Shown here in pieces: positions 44,253 to 53,594 of a stretch of 64,000 nucleotides of DNA. A model generated the notes under the pieces. The model saw only the letters and a list, made by a program, of their open reading frames with translations, was not told the DNA's origin and ran no database searches. Both the position numbers and the translations under genes were made by a program. The stretch is taken from assembly GCA_030913685.1 (NCBI GenBank), contig CP133187.1, positions 2,856,001 through 2,920,000 of the forward strand, in the 5' to 3' direction. Numbering within the stretch: position 1 is the first letter of the stretch; each line of letters starts with the position of its first letter. The stretch comes from Oscillospiraceae bacterium MB24-C1. Lineage in GTDB: Bacteria > Bacillota > Clostridia > Oscillospirales > Ruminococcaceae.

Positions 44253-45452
44253 TTAATTCTCACCTCTTTTATTGTACTGTTCAACAGCAAGCCCCAATAA
44301 CTCCATTGCTCTGGCAAGATCGCTACAGTTTAATACGTAGGCTATGCGAATCTCATTCTGGCCTTTTCCCGGAGTAGCGTAAAAGCCAGCGCCGGGCGCA
44401 AATATAACAGTCTCGTTGTTATCGCTGAATTCTGTCAATAGCCAGAGCATAAACTGCTCGGCATTGTCGATGGGTAGCTTTGCCATCATATAAAAAGCGC
44501 CCTGCGGCTCGACGCAGACCACACCAGGAATTTTGCGAATGCCTTCATATACGGTATCGCGGCGTTTCTTATATTCCTTACAGATTGGTGAAAAGTAGTT
44601 GGGCCCGACATGATATAAAGCAGCAGCGGCAAGCTGTTCCAGCGTTGCAACAGATAAGCGCGCCTGACAAAGTTTTAGAACATTTTTTTGAAGCTCCCTG
44701 TTTCGGGATATTAAGCAGCCGACGCGGGAACCGCAGGCTGAAAAGCGCTTGGATACGGAATCTATAATGATTGCATTATCTGCAATATCATCAAACTGGC
44801 CAATTGATGTGATTTTTTCTCCACCATACACAAATTCACGGTAGACCTCATCTGCTATAAGAAATAAATCGTGCGATTTTGCAATATCTGCAAGTATTCG
44901 TAATTCTTTCTCAGATAAAACAACTCCGGTAGGGTTGCCTGGGTTGGTGAACATAAGTGCGCGGGTATTCGGGGTTATGAGACTTTCGATTTTTGCCCTG
45001 TCCACATAACGATACCCCTTTTCCGGCGATGTCGGAATTGGCACTACCTTCGCTCCGGTCGTGTTCGTAAAGGTATTATAGTTTGGATAAAATGGCTCGG
45101 GAATTAAAATTTCATCACCGTCATCAAGAATAGCATTGAGCGTAAACCAAAGCGCTTCTGAGCCTCCGGCGGTGATAATGATTTCATCTTCTTTGTAGTG
45201 GCAGCCAAGACCAGCATAGTATGTCTGAATCGCATTGATTAGTGAGGGTATTCCAGGGGAAGGTGCATACGCCAAAACAGGATCACTAAAGGTTTTACAT
45301 ACGTCAAAGTACGCCTCCGGGGTTTTTATGTCCGGCTGTCCAATATTTAAATTGTATATTTTTACACCGCGTTTCTGCAGTTCCACCTGATAGGGATAGA
45401 ATTTGCGGATAGGGCTGGGGTTGCATCTTTGAATTTTGCTAGAAAATCTCAA
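44253..45452 (-). CDS. Class I/II PLP-dependent aminotransferase
   Basis: A 399-residue aminotransferase of the aspartate/alanine type. The PLP lysine is Lys235 in DSVSKRFSACGSRVG; NPGNPTG and ADEVYREFVY are the standard cofactor-binding motifs, and the C-terminal IRIAYVL carries the substrate-carboxylate arginine. It starts with TTG, AAAGGAAG upstream. It lies between the creatininase-like gene and the RraA-like gene in the same operon and probably acts on an amino acid released upstream. Confidence 0.92.
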   Translation of the reverse strand: MRFSSKIQRCNPSPIRKFYPYQVELQKRGVKIYNLNIGQPDIKTPEAYFDVCKTFSDPVLAYAPSPGIPSLINAIQTYYAGLGCHYKEDEIIITAGGSEALWFTLNAILDDGDEILIPEPFYPNYNTFTNTTGAKVVPIPTSPEKGYRYVDRAKIESLITPNTRALMFTNPGNPTGVVLSEKELRILADIAKSHDLFLIADEVYREFVYGGEKITSIGQFDDIADNAIIIDSVSKRFSACGSRVGCLISRNRELQKNVLKLCQARLSVATLEQLAAAALYHVGPNYFSPICKEYKKRRDTVYEGIRKIPGVVCVEPQGAFYMMAKLPIDNAEQFMLWLLTEFSDNNETVIFAPGAGFYATPGKGQNEIRIAYVLNCSDLARAMELLGLAVEQYNKRGEN

Positions 45453-45584
45453 ACGAAAGCACTTCCTTTCCTATTTTTTCCCTTAAAACCCGACATCTTA
45501 GCTGCAGATTTTCAAGGGCATATTGCCAGCCACTTTCTTGTTTTCAACTGACAATACTTAAATTCATAAATTGGCATACATAAG

Positions 45585-46220
45585 CTAAAGCTGTTTGACC
45601 ATCGAGTGCAAACCGGGGAAATAATCAGACATCTGTTTACCTGCGCAGAATTCTTCTTTCATTTTAGCCTCGTTTATATTGGCTTTTTCGGCTTTTACAA
45701 GCAGATCTTCCAGCCGATCTGGTGGGATGACTATCACGCCGTCAGCATCACCAAATATAATATCTCCCGGGGTTACCGCCGCCCCTCCGCATTGCACCGG
45801 CACATTATAGAGCCCATTTTGGCATAGAAGGTTTGTCGTTATTGGCGAAAAGCCTTTGCAAAAAACCGGGAACTCCAGTTCTTCAATACCAATGCTGTCC
45901 GTCGCCATACCATCGATAACGATGCCGGCAATGCCGTTGAGCTGCGCTACCAGCGCGACTACATCGCCGCAACAGGCATGTACCGACTCCTCGCCTCTGT
46001 CTACCACAATAACGGACCCGGGCTTAGCGTGCTCTATAGCATAATAAAGCATTGCATTGTCGTTTCCACCCATCCAGACCGTCACGGCTGGCCCTGCTAT
46101 CTTTGCCTTTTGAAAAACAGGTTTGATTGAAGGGCTCATATAGCCGTTCTGAATGTAATGACCAATTTGCGCGGGATCAACACACATCATTCTTTCATAC
46201 AATTCCTTCGTAAATTCCAT
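45585..46220 (-). CDS. RraA-family protein (HMG aldolase-like)
   Basis: A 211-residue protein of the RraA/4-hydroxy-4-methyl-2-oxoglutarate aldolase family. PGSVIVVDRGEESVHACCGDVVA, GIVIDGMATDS and VTPGDIIFGDADGVIVIPPDRLEDLL are the family motifs. The metal-binding Asp in the central VIDG is present. It can be an oxaloacetate or HMG aldolase; RraA itself inhibits RNase E. In a catabolic operon an aldolase is more likely. The ATG at 46220 has GGAGGTT upstream; an earlier ATG lies inside that site. Confidence 0.88.
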   Translation of the reverse strand: MEFTKELYERMMCVDPAQIGHYIQNGYMSPSIKPVFQKAKIAGPAVTVWMGGNDNAMLYYAIEHAKPGSVIVVDRGEESVHACCGDVVALVAQLNGIAGIVIDGMATDSIGIEELEFPVFCKGFSPITTNLLCQNGLYNVPVQCGGAAVTPGDIIFGDADGVIVIPPDRLEDLLVKAEKANINEAKMKEEFCAGKQMSDYFPGLHSMVKQL

Positions 46221-46384
46221 AGGAACCTCCTCCATTTTTTAGCATTATCAGATGATAATCTTATGCATCATCGAATCAAAAGCTCTGCGACGTATCCGAT
46301 ATAAGGCCTAAAAATAATCGGGGTACATTACAGCAATTTGAAAAAACAGTATCAGCCACCACAAGCAGCATTGTGTCAGATTTC

Positions 46385-46425
46385 TTCTGCGGCCTGCATG
46401 GGGAATCCCCATGCAGGCCGCAGAA
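46385..46425. repeat. Perfect 41-bp palindrome (20-bp arms, 1-bp centre)
   Basis: Left arm TTCTGCGGCCTGCATGGGGA (46385-46404) is fully complementary to the right arm 46406-46425 around one base. It lies 12 bases after the esterase stop and about 165 bases before the RraA-like start. It would give an extremely stable RNA hairpin, but neither side is followed by a T run, so it may be a stability or processing element. Confidence 0.8.
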
Positions 46426-46436
46426 AAAGAGCTAGA

Positions 46437-47246
46437 TTATCTGTCAACGCAATCCTGGAACACCCAGCGTAATGCGTCAGGGAAACGTCGTTTCCATTCC
46501 GACAGACGGTGAACACCGCCGGGATAGATATTATATTGTATATGATCCTCCGGTACACCGTGAGAGAGAAAAGCATTGTGGATATTTGCTGCGCCATCGA
46601 GAAACTCCTGTTTCTCGGTCATACGACCCTGTTCCTCGGTACCCACATCAAGATAAAAGTACTTTATGTGGCTGTAATCAGCTTCATCCAGGACTGTTTC
46701 AAGATGATCCATCCAGATACAGGCGGCAGGACTCATAGCAATGGCCCTGCTGAAAAATTCGGGATATTTCAACAGTGCGTATAGACTATTGAGCGCCCCA
46801 GTGCTACTGCCGCAAATGGCAGTGTGTGCCGCGTCGGACAGGGTACGGTAACTGCGGTCTATCATTGGCTTTAACGTGCCAGTCAACCATGCAAGATAAG
46901 AGATACCCTCGCCTTCTATCCGGCTTTCAAACGTCTTTCCGGCAGGAACGTCAAAATCCTTGGTAAAAGGAGAATACTGCGCGGTGCGCTCAGCAGAGTT
47001 ATTCGGGCAAGCAATGGCGACAATAATGACCTGTGGTAATGAAAAACTATATCGACGATAGTACCGGGCATACTCCAGACTGTCCTTTTCAGGAAAATCT
47101 TCCTTGTCAAACACATATTGCCCGTCATTCATATACAACACCGGATATCTTTGCTGTGTGGTTTCGTATCCGTCCGGTAACATGACTCGGACGGTCACAT
47201 CCCGTTCAAGCGGTCCGATAACGGTGTTGATTTTTTCTATTTGCAT
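46437..47246 (-). CDS. Esterase, alpha/beta hydrolase (Fes/esterase D-like)
   Basis: A 269-residue putative esterase. The nucleophile elbow ICGSSTGAL places Ser148 in a GxSxG motif; the catalytic His is in GGVHRLSEW and an Asp lies in YLDVGTEEQG. The N-terminal YPVLYMNDGQYVFD is typical of the enterochelin-esterase/esterase D branch. No signal peptide is present, so it acts in the cytoplasm on an ester or acylated compound. AAAGGA precedes the ATG. It is separated from the next gene by a large palindrome. Confidence 0.85.
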   Translation of the reverse strand: MQIEKINTVIGPLERDVTVRVMLPDGYETTQQRYPVLYMNDGQYVFDKEDFPEKDSLEYARYYRRYSFSLPQVIIVAIACPNNSAERTAQYSPFTKDFDVPAGKTFESRIEGEGISYLAWLTGTLKPMIDRSYRTLSDAAHTAICGSSTGALNSLYALLKYPEFFSRAIAMSPAACIWMDHLETVLDEADYSHIKYFYLDVGTEEQGRMTEKQEFLDGAANIHNAFLSHGVPEDHIQYNIYPGGVHRLSEWKRRFPDALRWVFQDCVDR

Positions 47247-47270
47247 GTTATAAGTATCCTTTCGTGGCTT

Positions 47271-48572
47271 TTACAATAGTATCCGCACCAGAATCCCCTG
47301 AAGAATCAGGACCATCGCGCCGCCCAAACGAGAAGAGATCTGCGCAAAGGGCATCAAATTCATACGTTCGGAAGCTGAAAGAATAGCGACATCGCCCGCG
47401 CCGCCCACGTTAGACATGCACAATCCCGCCGTGATGGCTGATTCTATAAAGAAAAACTTGACTAGCATTCCAACAAGCCCTGCGCCAATTACTGCGCCGA
47501 TGACAACAAACAGGCAAACGGCGAAGAAGCCAGGCGTAAGAATAGAAATCAGTTCGCCAATGTTAACCATGGTTAGGCCAACGCCTGCCATCATGGTGAT
47601 GGTGAATACAGAGGAAAGAAATTTGTACCACTGAATAGCGGCATATTCCAGCTTTTGAGGAATTACGCCGGAAATTTTAGCGATAGCGGTGATACCGATA
47701 ACGAAAGCATAATAGTGTACCGAGGGAACAAAGCTGCCGGCGACCTTGCCCAGAATGAACAACGAACAGGCAACCAGAAGACCAATACCCAAATCTTGCA
47801 AGGAGAACTTATAATCATATGCGGCCTCTGTGTCTTTAAGATCGTAACCTTTCATCAAAACGCCTTCGCCCGAAAGAGCAGTAAACTTTTTGCCCACAGC
47901 GTTGATAATGGCAGCTAAAAACAGCGAAGTGATACCGCCGACCGTAACCGAAGGATAGATGCGCGAAAACACGATGTCCTTGTCCAAGACCATGGCCTCA
48001 GAATAAATTTCAGACAGGGGAATGGCACCGCCACCTGTACCGCCGCCCATGATGGGGCCTGCGATATAAAGCAGCGTATCTTTCCAACCAATGCCGACAA
48101 TTTCGCCGGCAATGGCGCCAAAAGCATATGCAAAAAAGATGCCGCCGACAAGCGGTACAAAGTAACGTAGCCCTGCCGAAATCAGCAATTTACGATTCAT
48201 ACCCAAAATGCTGCCGCAGATGAGGCCGCAAATGTAAAAGGTAATAAAGTTGGTACTGCCGCCGATAAAACCGCTTGCAGTATCCAGAAGATTCTGAGGC
48301 CATACGCCTAAAAATTTAAGGATGCCGAGGCCTAATGCCACCATGAACATACCACCGACGGATTTTCTAATAAACGGGATATTTACGCCGAGGAAATACA
48401 TAATGTGTCCAAGGACCATGCAGACGGCAAAACCGCCAATCATATCCTTTGGCAGCAGACCCATCCAGGCCGAACTAAGTACAATGATTGCACAGATGCC
48501 AAACCATAGCGGCGGCATACCCATAACATGATCCATAAACAGCTTGGATTGTTTGTTTTCTACAGTGATCAT
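47271..48572 (-). CDS. 2-hydroxycarboxylate transporter family protein (CitS/MaeN-like)
   Basis: A 433-residue secondary transporter with about 11 membrane segments and the two 2HCT signature regions GGGTGGGAIPLSEIY and NVGGAGDVAILSASERMNLMPFAQISSRLGG. Both contain the reentrant-loop GGxG motif, and the second includes the conserved Arg that binds the substrate carboxylate. Family members carry citrate, malate or lactate with Na+ or H+. Here it likely brings in the operon's substrate. ATG 48572 has AAAGGAA; an earlier start is less likely. Confidence 0.9.
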   Translation of the reverse strand: MITVENKQSKLFMDHVMGMPPLWFGICAIIVLSSAWMGLLPKDMIGGFAVCMVLGHIMYFLGVNIPFIRKSVGGMFMVALGLGILKFLGVWPQNLLDTASGFIGGSTNFITFYICGLICGSILGMNRKLLISAGLRYFVPLVGGIFFAYAFGAIAGEIVGIGWKDTLLYIAGPIMGGGTGGGAIPLSEIYSEAMVLDKDIVFSRIYPSVTVGGITSLFLAAIINAVGKKFTALSGEGVLMKGYDLKDTEAAYDYKFSLQDLGIGLLVACSLFILGKVAGSFVPSVHYYAFVIGITAIAKISGVIPQKLEYAAIQWYKFLSSVFTITMMAGVGLTMVNIGELISILTPGFFAVCLFVVIGAVIGAGLVGMLVKFFFIESAITAGLCMSNVGGAGDVAILSASERMNLMPFAQISSRLGGAMVLILQGILVRILL

Positions 48573-48740
48573 TTTCCTGTTCCTTTCTAACTGCATAGCA
48601 TATTGTTTAAGCCGATCTATTTATAATTGCCCACCTGATGCTTTTATTTTCGCCGCCAGTGTTAAATTCCCCCTTTCCTTTCAACGGCATTGAATGATAG
48701 AGCCTTATCACAATTCTTAAAAACATCTAGCGGATATGCG

Positions 48741-49760
48741 CTATTTTATTTTGACGTCTAAAATGGCATTAAAACCTGATTCCAGCGTGGCACAAAGCAC
48801 TTTAGCAGCGTGCACGACATCTTGTGGGCAATAGCACTCCTGTGCAGTATGATAGCCTAAAACGGGGATGGCCAGCTCTCCGGCAGCTACCCCACCGCGG
48901 GAAAGCTGGACACAAACCTCGTTGGGCAGCACTGCCCCGGTCTCATTAACTTTATACTGACAAGTAATATCGGCTTTTTCAGCTCCTTGCCAAAGTGCAT
49001 CTATGATTTCAGCATTCCAGACTGCGTATTCATTCTTATAAGCAATTGCAGGACCCATAGAGGGTCGCAAGGTTGCATCAATTGCTTGCGCTGCCGCAAG
49101 ACGGATGTAGGCATAGGGTTCCAGATTGTAAACAGCGCTTCTGATACCGCGAAATCCCACCTCTGATTGCACAGAAAACACAAAGTAAAGGTCGTTTGGG
49201 CAGAAATCAAGCTGCTGCATAGTCAATATCGCTGTCATGGCACCGCAAACGCCCGATAAATGAGGCGCTTGCACCAGGCCGTCCTCCTGTGTCACAACGC
49301 GCTGCTTGAACACCGCTGGGGTACCTACATTGGGAAGCACCTGTTGGACGCAATCATTACAAACATCAGGGCAGAGGAACATATCATGGCAGCTCTGCTT
49401 TTCTGGGGCAGGTGTTTTTTCACTGGTGCGCAGTTGGATCTCAGCGCAAGTACCGCCTTCCAGTTGCACCTTCTCACCTGAAAGCAAATCGATATTGTGA
49501 TTCCCTAACGGGACAAAAGAGATTTTACCACTGCCGTCCACGCCACTGACCACAAATCCAATAGTATCCATCTGAGCATCGATAACGATTTTAGGGCCGC
49601 TTCCTTTGCGGCGACAGATCAGATTCCCCAGTGTATCTATGCTGATTTCGTCTGCATAGGGCTGCAGCAACCGGACCAGCGTGGCACGCAGATTATCCTC
49701 GAAGCCCGAGGGTCCGACCCCTTGGAGTAATTCATTTTGTAAAGTTGTCAAATTATACAT
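48741..49760 (-). CDS. M42-family homolog with degenerate metal site
   Basis: 339 residues with M42 fold signatures: SGFEDNLRATLVRLL, GNLICRRKGSGPKIVIDAQMDTIGFVV, then SVQSEVGFRG. The normal metal histidine in VDAHMD is Gln here. The ALDDRAGC segment of the paralogs is replaced by APHLSGVCGA, which lacks the bridging Asp, and the catalytic EE pair is SE. It is therefore likely not a classical aminopeptidase and may be regulatory or bind a substrate. ATG 49760 overlaps the previous stop by 8 bases. Confidence 0.8.
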   Translation of the reverse strand: MYNLTTLQNELLQGVGPSGFEDNLRATLVRLLQPYADEISIDTLGNLICRRKGSGPKIVIDAQMDTIGFVVSGVDGSGKISFVPLGNHNIDLLSGEKVQLEGGTCAEIQLRTSEKTPAPEKQSCHDMFLCPDVCNDCVQQVLPNVGTPAVFKQRVVTQEDGLVQAPHLSGVCGAMTAILTMQQLDFCPNDLYFVFSVQSEVGFRGIRSAVYNLEPYAYIRLAAAQAIDATLRPSMGPAIAYKNEYAVWNAEIIDALWQGAEKADITCQYKVNETGAVLPNEVCVQLSRGGVAAGELAIPVLGYHTAQECYCPQDVVHAAKVLCATLESGFNAILDVKIK

Positions 49761-50781
49761 CACACACACCCGTTTCTTGTATAAACAGTTCTGATAGCCT
49801 GTAAACGTCAAGTATATCCGGCAGATAGCTTATCAGACCAGCGGTATGCATGTTACGCGTCGGAAAAGAAACACCCAGGGCTAACGCGCCGGAAGCCTCA
49901 CAGTGAAGCACGCCTGCGTCTGTACCACCAATATCCATAGTACGGTATTGCCAGTTGATACCTAACTGTGTTGCTTTTTGTAATATTTCTTCACGGAAAG
50001 CGCGGTTATAAATGGTTGCACGATCCAATACCGAGACCGCCGCACCGCCACGCAGCCTGACACCCTGCATATGTTTTGGAATGCCTGTAAAATCTACGGC
50101 CGAGGTGCCCTCAATGACTAAACATGCACCCGGGTTCAGCCGACGGGTTAACGGCAGTGCTCCGCGCAGCCAGATTTCCTCACCTGAGGTGAAGGCAAAC
50201 CACGTGTCATATTCCAGCTTGTTTTCCATTAGCTTCATCAAAATGGCACAACCCGCCCGGTCATCTAGCGCCTTAGCCTTGATACAACGATCGCCAAAGA
50301 GTTGTGGCGTGTAATCGAACACCACTGGATCTCCTACGGAGACTTTTGTTTCGGCTTGTTCTCTGCTGCAAGCGCCTATATCGAGGCTCAACTCATGCTC
50401 AAGGGGCGCTCTTCTGCGTTCTGCCGGTGTGGTAAGATGGTAAGCCTTAAGGGCGACAACCCCTTTAATTCTGTTTTTGCCAACACGCATGCGCATACCG
50501 ACAGCGATACGGGGATCAACAGCACCAACGCTCACCAGTTTTAGCAGACCGGTGTCGGTGATTTTCTTCACCAAATAGCCCACTTCGTCGGTATGAGCAC
50601 ATACTACGACAGGACGTTTTCGGCGTTGTCTGCCTTTGACCAGTGCAATCAAATTGCCCATGGCGTCTGTTTCCACCGTTTCGGCAAGGTGAGCTATACG
50701 CTGGGCGATAAAGTGGCTAACATCCTGCTCGTGCCCCGCAACACCGTCTAATTCACAAAGCGATAAAATTAATTTTTCCAT
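49753..50781 (-). CDS. M42-family metallopeptidase (canonical active site)
   Basis: A 342-residue M42 glutamyl/leucyl-type aminopeptidase homolog. Metal ligands and catalysts are intact: CAHTDEVGYL (His), KALDDRAGCA (Asp), TSGEEIWLRGA (Glu pair), IEGTSAVDF and, near the end, NMHTAGLI. The enzymes form tetrahedral dodecamers that trim peptides. It overlaps both its neighbours, so three M42-type genes are translated together. No signal peptide. Confidence 0.9.
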   Translation of the reverse strand: MEKLILSLCELDGVAGHEQDVSHFIAQRIAHLAETVETDAMGNLIALVKGRQRRKRPVVVCAHTDEVGYLVKKITDTGLLKLVSVGAVDPRIAVGMRMRVGKNRIKGVVALKAYHLTTPAERRRAPLEHELSLDIGACSREQAETKVSVGDPVVFDYTPQLFGDRCIKAKALDDRAGCAILMKLMENKLEYDTWFAFTSGEEIWLRGALPLTRRLNPGACLVIEGTSAVDFTGIPKHMQGVRLRGGAAVSVLDRATIYNRAFREEILQKATQLGINWQYRTMDIGGTDAGVLHCEASGALALGVSFPTRNMHTAGLISYLPDILDVYRLSELFIQETGVCDV

Positions 50782-51842
50782 GTCACATCACCTCCAAAGC
50801 AGAGATTCTGTGGGGTCGCCTCAGTGATTAGGCAAGCCAACAGCCGAGAGATAGCCATAATATCTTGCAGGCTGACAATTTCCACCGGTGTGTGCATGTA
50901 CTTTAATGGAAGATTGATACCCACTGTGGCGGTGCCGGTTCCGGCTACCTGCATTGTCCATGCGTTTATGTAGCTTTCTGCCGCAACGGCTGCCAACCGT
51001 GTTGGAATGTCGTTTTTCTGCGCAATCTGCCTGAGCAGCGCAGCTGCGGCGGGCAAACTGTTCGCACCGGTAAAAATCACCGGGCCGCCTTTTAGCGGAA
51101 AAACATCATCTTTAGGTAATGAATCTTCAGTTTCCGCATGGCAAACATCAACCGAGACGGCCAGGTCGGCCGGATAGCGGTAACTGCAAACGCTGGCACC
51201 GACAAAGCCAATTTCTTCTTTTGTCGTACCCGTTATAATAAGATTACAAGGAATGGGTGAATCTTTTATAAGTTCCAGCGCATACAGAATACTAACAAAG
51301 CAGGCGCGGTCATCCATAGCCTTTCCACATATCAAGCCATCAGCCATTTCAAAGGACTCATCAGCAAAAGTTATGTAATCACCAGGATGTACGATGTTCT
51401 TGACCTCATCGGCCTTACGACCCAGATCAACCAACATTTCAGAAGTGGGGGTAGCTGTAGTAGCGTCCATGTGAATAAGCAAATGTGGCGGTATAGTAGC
51501 AACAATGCCTTTTATCAGCCCGCGGCATCGGGTGCGAACTAATAGTGTTTGCCCTAGCATCACCCGTTGGTCAATACCTCCAATGGGAGTAAATCGCAAA
51601 AAACCTTCTGCAGTAATTTCGGTTACCATGGCACCAATTTGGTCGAGATGTGCATCCAATAAGAGCGTTGGTGCGTTGTACTCGTTTGAAAAGCGTTTAG
51701 CTACAAGATTGCCGAAACGATCTATAATCACCTCGTCGACCATCGGGGCGATTAGCCCAGCGGCTATGCGCGCGATATTCTGCTCACAACCCGATACACC
51801 AAACTGGTTTGACAGCTCAATGATTGTTTTTGTAACGTCCAA
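50769..51842 (-). CDS. M42-family metallopeptidase, first gene of the operon
   Basis: 357 residues with intact ligands: LDAHLDQIGAMVTEI, KAMDDRACFVSILYALE, GTTKEEIGFVGASV, VSVDVCHAE and KYMHTPVEIV. The TTG at 51842 is favoured by AGAGGAG eight bases upstream; a TTG 18 bases earlier overlaps that site. It heads the nine-gene minus-strand operon behind a TTGACA/TAAAAT promoter. The three M42-type proteins, two apparently active and one degenerate, could form mixed complexes. Confidence 0.9.
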   Translation of the reverse strand: MDVTKTIIELSNQFGVSGCEQNIARIAAGLIAPMVDEVIIDRFGNLVAKRFSNEYNAPTLLLDAHLDQIGAMVTEITAEGFLRFTPIGGIDQRVMLGQTLLVRTRCRGLIKGIVATIPPHLLIHMDATTATPTSEMLVDLGRKADEVKNIVHPGDYITFADESFEMADGLICGKAMDDRACFVSILYALELIKDSPIPCNLIITGTTKEEIGFVGASVCSYRYPADLAVSVDVCHAETEDSLPKDDVFPLKGGPVIFTGANSLPAAAALLRQIAQKNDIPTRLAAVAAESYINAWTMQVAGTGTATVGINLPLKYMHTPVEIVSLQDIMAISRLLACLITEATPQNLCFGGDVTWKN

Positions 51843-51989
51843 GCAGTTAACTCCTCTCAAATTATTTATATACTATAATTTTTTGATTAAAATCGAAAAA
51901 TCAGAGAATTTAGTCGCGAAACGACCTAGATAAAGATTTTTTAAAGATAAAAAAACTATAAAACAGACATTTTTAGTTGCTTTATGGTC

Positions 51990-52018
51990 ATTTTAACACC
52001 CCATTATTATTGTGTCAA
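51990..52018 (-). promoter_or_regulatory. Sigma-A promoter of the catabolic operon
   Basis: On the minus strand TTGACA (52018-52013) and TAAAAT (51995-51990) are 17 bases apart, leading into the first M42 gene with a leader of about 145 bases. The promoter is in the shared intergenic region with the cupin regulator. Confidence 0.75.
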
Positions 52019-52187
52019 TATAATTTACCTTTATTTTTTTAGTATTAATAAAAATATTTGTGTATCAAAATTTTTTACATACAAACGCAAATGGCTCTAG
52101 CAACATTAATATGAACGTGCATTTTAGCCCCAAATGGTGTATACTGATATTTGTTAGTTTTAGTATGACAATAATTTGGAGGCTTTT

Positions 52188-52751
52188 ATGCTTGGAAAAC
52201 AGATAAGGAATCTTCGAAAGGAGCGCCAGCTTACCTTAAAAGAACTGGCCGATCTCACCGATTTGTCTGTCGGTTATCTGTCTCAATTGGAGCGGGATCA
52301 GGTTGAACCATCGTTATCTAGTATCAGAAAAATTGCTGCTTCACTAGATGTCCCTCCCTATATTTTTATGGACTTTGAAAAGAGCTCGGCACTGACTTTG
52401 CGCCGGGAAGAACAATTAGTTTTAAAAAAACCAATTTCAGCGATGGAATACACAGTGTTAACCCCACTGCCATCAAAGGACTATGTCCCCGGCTCACTGG
52501 TTCTGGGTTATACCCTGGATCCTGGAGAAGAAGATTTTGAATCACTCATTGTTCATAATAACGAGGAGATTGTATTGGTGTTGGAAGGAGAGCTAACTGT
52601 TCATTTAAGCAGTGAGACTATCGTGCTACGCGAAGGGGATACAACCGTACTGCAAAAAAATACGCCCCACCGCTTTTCAAATGATGGGGAAGTGAAAATG
52701 CGTGCAGTATCCATTATGACACCACCAATTTGGAGTTTGCAAAATTTATAA
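52188..52751 (+). CDS. XRE-family regulator with C-terminal cupin domain
   Basis: The 187-residue protein has an HTH (residues 3-60; LKELADLTDLSVGYLSQLERDQVEPSLSSIRKIA) and a cupin-2 sensor domain (about 100-180; EEIVLVLEGELTVHLSSETIVLREGDTTVLQKNTPHRFSN). This is the SutR/PuuR type, which usually represses catabolic or transport genes in response to a small molecule. It is divergent from the M42/2HCT operon, which is its probable target. ATG 52188 has GGAGG five bases upstream. Confidence 0.93.
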   Translation: MLGKQIRNLRKERQLTLKELADLTDLSVGYLSQLERDQVEPSLSSIRKIAASLDVPPYIFMDFEKSSALTLRREEQLVLKKPISAMEYTVLTPLPSKDYVPGSLVLGYTLDPGEEDFESLIVHNNEEIVLVLEGELTVHLSSETIVLREGDTTVLQKNTPHRFSNDGEVKMRAVSIMTPPIWSLQNL

Positions 52752-53013
52752 TCGGTATGGACTTCGATCGTAAGATGGCCTGGCGCATAACAGAAAGAAA
52801 TCGCAACAGAACATTACAGCAAACACATTGACCAGTTTTAGAAAACCATCCACATTAAGATCACCACATATCTGTTTAAGAATATGCGAGGCGGGCAGAC
52901 AGCACAGCTTTGAGCTGAATAACCTTGCGATTCGCCTGCGGGTGAGGAATGTTAAAATGGAAACAGTTATTATTTGTTACGTATGAAAATATGCATAATA
53001 TTTACTTTCCGAC

Positions 53014-53059
53014 AAAAAGGCCGAAGAGTGAGGAGAATTCCCTCATTCTTTGGCCTTTT
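53014..53059 (+). terminator. Terminator downstream of the XRE-cupin gene
   Basis: AAAAGGCC...GAGG and CCTC...GGCCTTTT form a long stem with a GAATT-containing loop and end in TTTT; it lies about 260 bases after the stop. Confidence 0.8.
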
Positions 53060-53470
53060 GATCATCTGCATATTAAGGTAAAGTTTGCTCTGCTGCTTTT
53101 CAATTTGATTGGGTAGTCTCAAGATTTATGTGTGCAATTAGTTTTCGCATCACCATTAGACAAGGATTTAGAGGACGCGGAGCAAATTGATAGGTGGTAT
53201 TGCTGAACGATTCTGGGGGATATTTCGGTATCTCCCAACCCAGTACATAATGTCTGGCATAATAAACATAATGGGAAACTGGGATTATTCAGGATGATTT
53301 CAGAATGAAGTCAAATTCATTTTCAGCTATTCGCAATTCTTCTTGATGTGCCCAACTCTTTTCTCTGGTAGGGAAAAACAAATTTATTGACATCCCCCTC
53401 CTTTAAGTTTATCCAAAAACTATTTACTGTCCTTTTGCAAGGATACTCTGGACGACTTTGGGTATGTAGT

Positions 53471-53514
53471 AGCAAAAAAGGCAGGGCATAGATTTCTGAA
53501 ATCCATTGCCCTGC
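53471..53514 (-). terminator. Terminator of the isochorismatase-like gene
   Basis: GCAGGGCA/TGCCCTGC, with inner ATTT/AAAT pairs, is followed on the minus strand by CTTTTTTG. It is about 80 bases after the stop at 53595. Confidence 0.8.
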
Positions 53515-53594
53515 ATCGCCCTCGGCAAAAGGGCATAGTAAATAATGCTTATTATGCAATACTCAACACATCCGGGTTTACTTTTTTAAAGCTT

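Larger units (their letters stand above)
52752..53594. other. Long intergenic region between convergent genes
   Basis: About 840 bases without a supported gene. It contains a plus-strand terminator (53014-53059) and a minus-strand terminator (53471-53514). The minus-strand frame at 53323-53559 covers the second terminator and lacks a ribosome binding site, so it is not called. Confidence 0.5.

Noticed and set aside
53323-53559. Minus-strand 78-codon frame
   Set aside because: It covers a strong terminator and has no ribosome binding site.
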